DNA of 10,119 bases from assembly GCA_002441395.1 (NCBI GenBank), contig DJVZ01000007.1, positions 7,250-17,368 of the forward strand. The letters run 5' to 3'. Origin of the DNA: Spirochaetaceae bacterium UBA6243 (GTDB lineage Bacteria > Spirochaetota > Spirochaetia > Treponematales > Rectinemataceae). This document shows, one piece after another, positions 6,457-10,119 of the stretch; position 1 is the stretch's first letter, and the number at the start of each line of letters is the position of its first letter. Position numbers and translations under genes: made by a program. The notes under the pieces are model-generated. The model made no database searches, was not told the origin of the DNA, and worked only from the letters and a program-made list of their open reading frames with translations.

Positions 6457-6485
6457 ATTATAAAGCTGTTTTTTGATTTTGTGCA
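6457..6485 (-). promoter_or_regulatory. Sigma-70 type promoter of pckG
   Basis: On the - strand a perfect TATAAT (6457-6462) is preceded at 17 bases by TGCACA (6480-6485), which matches TTGACA at four of six positions. Transcription would start near 6450, leaving a leader of about 26 bases with the ribosome binding site GGAGA before the ATG at 6424. Confidence 0.55.
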
Positions 6486-6555
6486 TATGAAATTGATGCA
6501 TGATGACATGGCGCGATGGCTTTTCTTGAAAGAAAGCAGCGTTTATGCTGAATGC

Positions 6556-7011
6556 ATGAATGGTTTTGGTGTCCAGTCTCAGTCGTGGTATCTGTCGTCA
6601 TGGTTCATCGCAGCCATGACAGTGTTTTTCGCCGCAATCTGCGTTGCGGGGGTGCTGGCATATCGGGCGGGGAAAAGGCGGGGGCTTCTTGAAGCGCAGC
6701 TTGCCGAGCGTGACCGGATGGACCTTGCGCGAAAAGATGCGGTAGAGCGGTCGAGGTCCGCGCTTTCTGGACAGGTTTCGGAGCAGATTGCCCCGTGGCT
6801 GCCTGATTTTCCGACCAGTCCTGCCGATGCGCGATTTATTGGCAAGCCTGTGGATTTTGTGTCGTTTTGCGGCGCGGACGAAGGCATGGTACGTGAAATT
6901 GTGTTCATAGAGGTGAAAACCGGGCGTTCGTCCCTGAGTACGGTAGAACGGAGCGTCCGCGATGCGATTGTGCAGGGACACGTACGCTGGGTCGAATACC
7001 GGATTGAATAG
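6556..7011 (+). CDS. Membrane-anchored nuclease-fold protein related to archaeal Holliday junction resolvase
   Basis: From the ATG at 6556 the protein has 151 residues: one membrane helix (about 14-36), a charged, probably coiled helix (40-70), and a small domain (70-151). That domain carries E76, D100 in GKPVDFVSF, and E119-x-K121 in FIEVKTG, followed by a helix and HVRWVEYRI. This arrangement matches the PD-(D/E)XK nuclease fold of the family described as endonucleases related to archaeal Holliday junction resolvases. Activity is not shown for most members, and a membrane anchor is odd for a DNA-processing enzyme. The start is uncertain: ATGs at 6487, 6496 and 6508 are in frame, and none, including 6556, has a good ribosome binding site. 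It is divergent from pckG and converges on the ABC permease with 4 bp between stops. Confidence 0.72.
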   Translation: MNGFGVQSQSWYLSSWFIAAMTVFFAAICVAGVLAYRAGKRRGLLEAQLAERDRMDLARKDAVERSRSALSGQVSEQIAPWLPDFPTSPADARFIGKPVDFVSFCGADEGMVREIVFIEVKTGRSSLSTVERSVRDAIVQGHVRWVEYRIE

Positions 7012-7015
7012 TGGC

Positions 7016-8704
7016 TCAAGGCTCCATTTGCCGCACTCGTTTTTCCCCCGCGCGGAAAAGCACAAAGCCAAGCGCGAAGCACGCGGCCACAAATATCGTG
7101 CCGTACAAAAGCGCGAATGTATATTTCGCCAAGGGCAAGGTGGCGGCCAGGACACCAAGCCCCGCGATGAGCCCCATTGAGCCCAAAATCATGATGACCG
7201 CGTTCGGATTGCGCTTGAGCGCGGACATGGGGTTTTCCCATGAAAGCCTTGGCCAGAAGGTGTCGATCGCGAGGCCTCCCATATTGAGCGCCACAGAACC
7301 GAATATCGCCAGCAGAAGCGCAACGATCGCGTCCAGGGTACTGACTCCGAGCATGATGGCTCCGCCGACTGTACCGAGGACAATGCCCAGCGCCGCGAAG
7401 ATGAGCGCGTGCACAAGCTTCGCCGCAATGATGTCCCGGGGCCGCAGTGGCAGCGATTTCAAGAAGTGCAGCGATTTTGCGTCGCGCGAGAACGCGGTGC
7501 AGGAGATACTCGTCGCGGTGGCGAGGAATATGCCCAGCCCTGCCGGAATGAGATACTCCGCCTGGCCCGTCAGGTAGGGCCGGATCTGATCCACAGCGCC
7601 ACGCATTTCATCGCCCTGGGCGATGAACGTGATCGCGAAAATGACCGGGAGCAGGAGTATCACGAAGGGGCCGTTCAGGAGATACATGGGTTCGCGATTC
7701 ATCAGGCGCAATTCGCGCTGGACAAGGGAGAGGAAAACCGGCCGCGCTCTGAATATGGATCCGGCCTGAGTCTGATTGAGCGTGCCTTTTACCGCGCTCG
7801 TCTCTCCGAAATTTACGAGGATTTTTACATAGCTCTTGCCAAAGAGAAAGGCTACCGCCGCTGTAAGCGCCACGCCGAGGGCCAGGTTCGCAAGAGTCGC
7901 GGCAATGGAGCCGAGCGCGGTTCTCCCCTGTGCGATTGCCTGCATCGTGAGCCACGCGGGCGGCCACCAGTCCGCGATGTCCGCAAAATTCAGTTGATTC
8001 TGCGTGAGCATGTTTTGAAGCAGTACCGGATTTTCAATGCGGGCCATCATTCTCTGCAGGTAGAAGTTGAAGCCGAGCGCGAGTGCAAGCCCGATGAATC
8101 CGCCGACATAAAGAATAGTGTTTTTTCTGCGGAGCCATCGGGATACGCTCATGACCGGCACAAGCACCGCGTACGAAACGGCAAGCGGCACGAGGGGCAT
8201 CGCAAGCGCGTTGAAAAGCATGTACAGATAAAAATCGAAACCAGGATGGCTCTTGATGCCATAGACCCCCGCGGCGATGCCCATCACGAGAAAGGCGATT
8301 GGCGCTTCGATCGCATAGACCGTGGCCATTCGTGCGGTGAGCAGGGAGGAAGGATTGAGCGGCATGGTGAGAAAGAGTGCCTCATACTGTGCGCTTGAGA
8401 AAAACGAGAGCGAAGTGATGAACGCGAAAAGAAATACAATCACCGATGACATCACGGTGGCATATAAGAGCATGAACGACTGCATGCCGAGCGGCGCCAG
8501 CGCATTGTACATGCCGATGTCCATCATCGCGAACATAAAGCCGAAATCGGCGACGAGAAAGACCGCGAGCACAATCCAGCCGAAGGTCTTCAGGAGCACC
8601 TTGGGCGAAGCCAGCGCTTTTTTTTCGGGCAGATGGATGGCGAATAGCGATTTGAGGTTCAGAGTCAGAAGTGCCATGAATGGCGAGGCCGGTCGCCGAC
8701 TCAT
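7016..8704 (-). CDS. ABC-2 type transporter permease, duplicated two-half form
   Basis: This 562-residue integral membrane protein has about twelve hydrophobic segments (near 42-61, 77-103, 127-150, 158-186, 197-217, 265-289, 343-363, 384-402, 425-453, 455-480, 500-523 and 528-551). Two similar cytoplasmic segments, EALFLTMPLNPSSLLTARM (108-126) and SLHFLKSLPLRPRDIIAAKL (411-430), mark the same place in each half. So the protein looks like two six-helix ABC-2 permease halves joined in one chain. It would form the channel of an exporter with the ATPase encoded just upstream, whose stop codon overlaps its start (ATGA at 8701-8704). No ribosome binding site of its own is seen, which fits translational coupling. 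The substrate is unknown. M10 is a possible later start. Confidence 0.85.
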   Translation of the reverse strand: MSRRPASPFMALLTLNLKSLFAIHLPEKKALASPKVLLKTFGWIVLAVFLVADFGFMFAMMDIGMYNALAPLGMQSFMLLYATVMSSVIVFLFAFITSLSFFSSAQYEALFLTMPLNPSSLLTARMATVYAIEAPIAFLVMGIAAGVYGIKSHPGFDFYLYMLFNALAMPLVPLAVSYAVLVPVMSVSRWLRRKNTILYVGGFIGLALALGFNFYLQRMMARIENPVLLQNMLTQNQLNFADIADWWPPAWLTMQAIAQGRTALGSIAATLANLALGVALTAAVAFLFGKSYVKILVNFGETSAVKGTLNQTQAGSIFRARPVFLSLVQRELRLMNREPMYLLNGPFVILLLPVIFAITFIAQGDEMRGAVDQIRPYLTGQAEYLIPAGLGIFLATATSISCTAFSRDAKSLHFLKSLPLRPRDIIAAKLVHALIFAALGIVLGTVGGAIMLGVSTLDAIVALLLAIFGSVALNMGGLAIDTFWPRLSWENPMSALKRNPNAVIMILGSMGLIAGLGVLAATLPLAKYTFALLYGTIFVAACFALGFVLFRAGEKRVRQMEP

Positions 8705-9513
8705 AGCTTAGGTCCCTCGCTGTCTTCGACGAGGGCGAGGAAGAGGGCTTCGAGGCTCTCGTCGTCTGCCGCGGCAGATGCTTCGGCGGCTACCGGGGTG
8801 CCCGCTTCTCCGGTGCCCGACTTAGCCCCGCGCGATTCGCGGAGTTCCCGCAAAGCCTCGAGATTGCCTGTGAAAATCAGTTTTCCCCTGTTGATGATGG
8901 CGAGCTCGTCGCAGATGCGCTCGGCCACTTCCATGACGTGCGTCGAAAAGAAGACAGTGCCGCCAGCGGCCGCGTGTTCGCGCATGAGTTCCTTGAGCGC
9001 GAAGGCGGAGTGGGGATCGAGCCCGACGATTGGTTCGTCGAGGATCCAGTTGTGCGGCGCGTGCACAAGGCTCGCGATGAGGTTGAGTTTCATGCGCATG
9101 CCGCGGCTCATGCTGCTGATGGGGGATTTGAGCACATCGCTGAGTTCGAAGCGCGCCGCGAGGTTCTCGATAACGGAGGTTCTGGCGGCGGCGGGAACTC
9201 TGTAGACATCCGCGACGAAGTTCAGGTATTCGTACGCCCTGAGCCTGCTGAACAGGTCGGGAGTGTCGGGGACGAGGCCAAAGCGCTGTTTGGCTTCGAT
9301 TGGATTTTTGTCGAGATCGATGCCGTCAATGAGCACACTGCCCGTGTCCGCGGCGATAGCGCCGGTCAGAATGCGGATCGTGGTCGTTTTTCCCGCTCCG
9401 TTCGGCCCCAGAAATCCGTAGATTATGCCGTCAGGTATTTGAAGGGTGAGAGTATCGACGGCTTTTGTGCCACTTTTCGCGTAGGTTTTGGAGATGTTGC
9501 GCAGTTCGATCAT
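8701..9513 (-). CDS. ABC transporter ATP-binding protein
   Basis: The 270-residue cytoplasmic ATPase powers the ABC-2 permease encoded directly after it. From the ATG at 9513 it shows Walker A GPNGAGKT (36-43), a Q-loop region where the usual Gln appears as D83 (GLVPDTPDLF), the signature SMSRGMRMKL (134-143), Walker B WILDEP (156-161) with catalytic E160, the D-loop GLDP (164-167) and the switch H192 (STHVME). The signature reads SRGMR rather than SGGQ, as in many ABC-2 exporter ATPases. A 25-residue linker rich in Ala, Gly and Ser (about 228-252) precedes a short acidic end helix. An open frame reaches back to 9609, but those 32 extra residues do not resemble the family, and AAAGG lies a short way before the chosen ATG. 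The two genes form one operon. Confidence 0.92.
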   Translation of the reverse strand: MIELRNISKTYAKSGTKAVDTLTLQIPDGIIYGFLGPNGAGKTTTIRILTGAIAADTGSVLIDGIDLDKNPIEAKQRFGLVPDTPDLFSRLRAYEYLNFVADVYRVPAAARTSVIENLAARFELSDVLKSPISSMSRGMRMKLNLIASLVHAPHNWILDEPIVGLDPHSAFALKELMREHAAAGGTVFFSTHVMEVAERICDELAIINRGKLIFTGNLEALRELRESRGAKSGTGEAGTPVAAEASAAADDESLEALFLALVEDSEGPKL

Positions 9514-9593
9514 GCATTTGCCCGCCTTTACAGGGGATGAACCGCATGTGCATCGATGTGGCGCCATCAGCGCCGTGCAAAGTAATATGGTGC

Positions 9594-9658
9594 GGCCTAA
9601 TCGTTCCATCTTTATTGAAACATAAATGGCCGCTATACTGCAAGCAATCGCTTAGGCC
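9594..9658. repeat. Imperfect inverted repeat in the ABC/DRTGG divergent spacer
   Basis: GGCCTAATCG (9594-9603) and CGCTTAGGCC (9649-9658) are complementary at nine of ten positions and 45 bases apart. The right copy overlaps the perfect palindrome TAGGCCTA (9653-9660). They bracket the only -10 like sequence in the spacer (9634-9639), so a shared operator for the divergent genes is possible. Confidence 0.35.
9634..9639 (+). promoter_or_regulatory. Possible -10 element for the DRTGG gene
   Basis: TATACT matches the -10 consensus at five of six positions, about 60 bases before the ATG at 9702. The -35 is poor: TTTATT (9611-9616) at 17 bases, while TTGAAA (9615-9620) is too close at 13. Confidence 0.3.
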
Positions 9659-9701
9659 TATGTCTCAGGCATGGCTGATTTGGCAAAAGGAGTGATGGTG
9701 C

Positions 9702-10052
9702 ATGACGACCAGGAATATTCCAGAACTGATTCACGCTGAAATACTTCAAGGGGATTTTGAGGATGTCGAGCTTACCGGAGTCTACACTTCAGATCTGCTC
9801 TCCGATGTTCTGGCGAACGGAAGAGACGCGAGTGTGCTCATCACCATTCAGGCTCACAAGAATACCGTTGCGGTGGCGACGGTCGTCGATATTTCGCTCA
9901 TCATCCTCTGCAACAACCGGCCGGTCATCGACGATATGATAGACGCGGCCGCGCAGGCGCGGATTGGTGTGATCAGAACATCGCTCAGCCAGTTTGAAGT
10001 CTCGGGCCGACTCTGGCAGGCCATGCAGACCTTGCCGGCGGAGCGGCTATAG
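9702..10052 (+). CDS. DRTGG-domain protein
   Basis: The 116-residue soluble protein is essentially one DRTGG domain. It has VELTGVYTSDLLSDVLANG (22-40), then the core strand LITIQAHKNTVAVATVVDIS (46-65), IILCNNRPVIDDMIDAAAQA (67-86) and IGVIRTSLSQFEVSGRLW (88-105). The literal DRTGG motif is not present, as in many stand-alone members. The domain is named from phosphotransacetylase-type and CBS-containing proteins and has no settled biochemical role; a regulatory or ligand-binding part is likely. AAAAGGAG (9685-9692) before the ATG supports the start. The next gene, a PHP-domain protein, begins 5 bp after its stop, so the two are cotranscribed. In fermentative anaerobes this pair often accompanies [FeFe]-hydrogenase-like and ferredoxin-type genes. 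Confidence 0.8.
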   Translation: MTTRNIPELIHAEILQGDFEDVELTGVYTSDLLSDVLANGRDASVLITIQAHKNTVAVATVVDISLIILCNNRPVIDDMIDAAAQARIGVIRTSLSQFEVSGRLWQAMQTLPAERL

Positions 10053-10057
10053 TCCGG

Positions 10058-10119
10058 ATGGCCATGATTTTCACGTTCGATTTTCATAATCATTCGTGTC
10101 TCAGCCCCTGTGCGAGCCT
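10058..10119 (+). CDS. PHP-domain phosphoesterase, 5' end only
   Basis: Only the first 20 codons lie in the window. They read MAMIFTFDFHNHSCLSPCAS. The FHNHSCLSPC segment, with H10-x-H12, is the first metal-binding motif of PHP-domain proteins, and the SCLSPC form is the one seen in small PHP proteins linked with DRTGG genes. ATG codons at 10058 and 10064 are both possible; GGAG at 10039-10043 lies at a usable distance. The rest is beyond the edge. Confidence 0.75.
   Translation, partial: MAMIFTFDFHNHSCLSPCAS

Noticed and set aside
7409..8398. 329-codon + strand open frame inside the ABC permease
   Set aside because: It is antisense to the permease and low in complexity (Arg, Glu and His rich), with no family resemblance.
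9514..9609. 32-residue N-terminal extension of the ABC ATPase
   Set aside because: It does not resemble ABC ATPases, and the canonical start MIELRNISKTY follows a usable ribosome binding site.

Overview
The window reads as a chromosomal stretch of an anaerobic or fermentative bacterium. I cannot fix the phylum. The gene mix (GTP-type PEP carboxykinase, a DRTGG-domain protein followed by a PHP-domain protein, a LapA-domain protein) would fit Spirochaetota or Bacillota, but this is a hunch from gene content. The window falls into two parts of different character. Positions 1 to about 3.85 kb are AT-richer (sampled lines about 32-57% GC). From about 4.15 kb on, sampled lines are about 50-62% GC.

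Left part (1-3780, all on +). An M24/creatinase-fold protein, a 481-residue SLC13/DASS-type anion permease and a Crp/Fnr-family regulator with an N-terminal cysteine cluster lie in a row. The permease is followed by a clear hairpin terminator, and the regulator appears to have its own promoter. The M24 protein has lost nearly all the metal ligands of the aminopeptidase P/prolidase family and looks more like the metal-free creatinase branch. I infer a small uptake-and-breakdown unit for an organic anion or C-N compound of unknown identity, perhaps controlled by the linked regulator and possibly acquired by transfer. This is the best candidate here for something undescribed.

Middle part (3.8-7.0 kb). 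A small two-helix membrane protein (DUF2892/YgaP-like) with a good promoter lies on +. Facing it on - is a probable operon of pckG (GTP-dependent PEP carboxykinase) and a LapA-domain membrane protein. That operon seems to end at a hairpin placed inside the last codons of the DUF2892 gene. Divergent from pckG is a small membrane-anchored nuclease-fold protein related to archaeal Holliday junction resolvases.

Right part (7.0-10.1 kb). On -, a two-gene ABC-2 type transporter (ATPase then permease, ATGA overlap) converges on the nuclease-like gene. On +, a DRTGG-domain protein is followed 5 bp later by the first codons of a PHP-domain phosphoesterase cut by the window edge. In anaerobes this pair often sits in clusters with [FeFe]-hydrogenase-like and ferredoxin-type proteins, so such genes may lie just outside the window.

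No tRNA, rRNA, CRISPR array, insertion sequence or phage gene was seen. Most other open frames are shadows of the genes listed.
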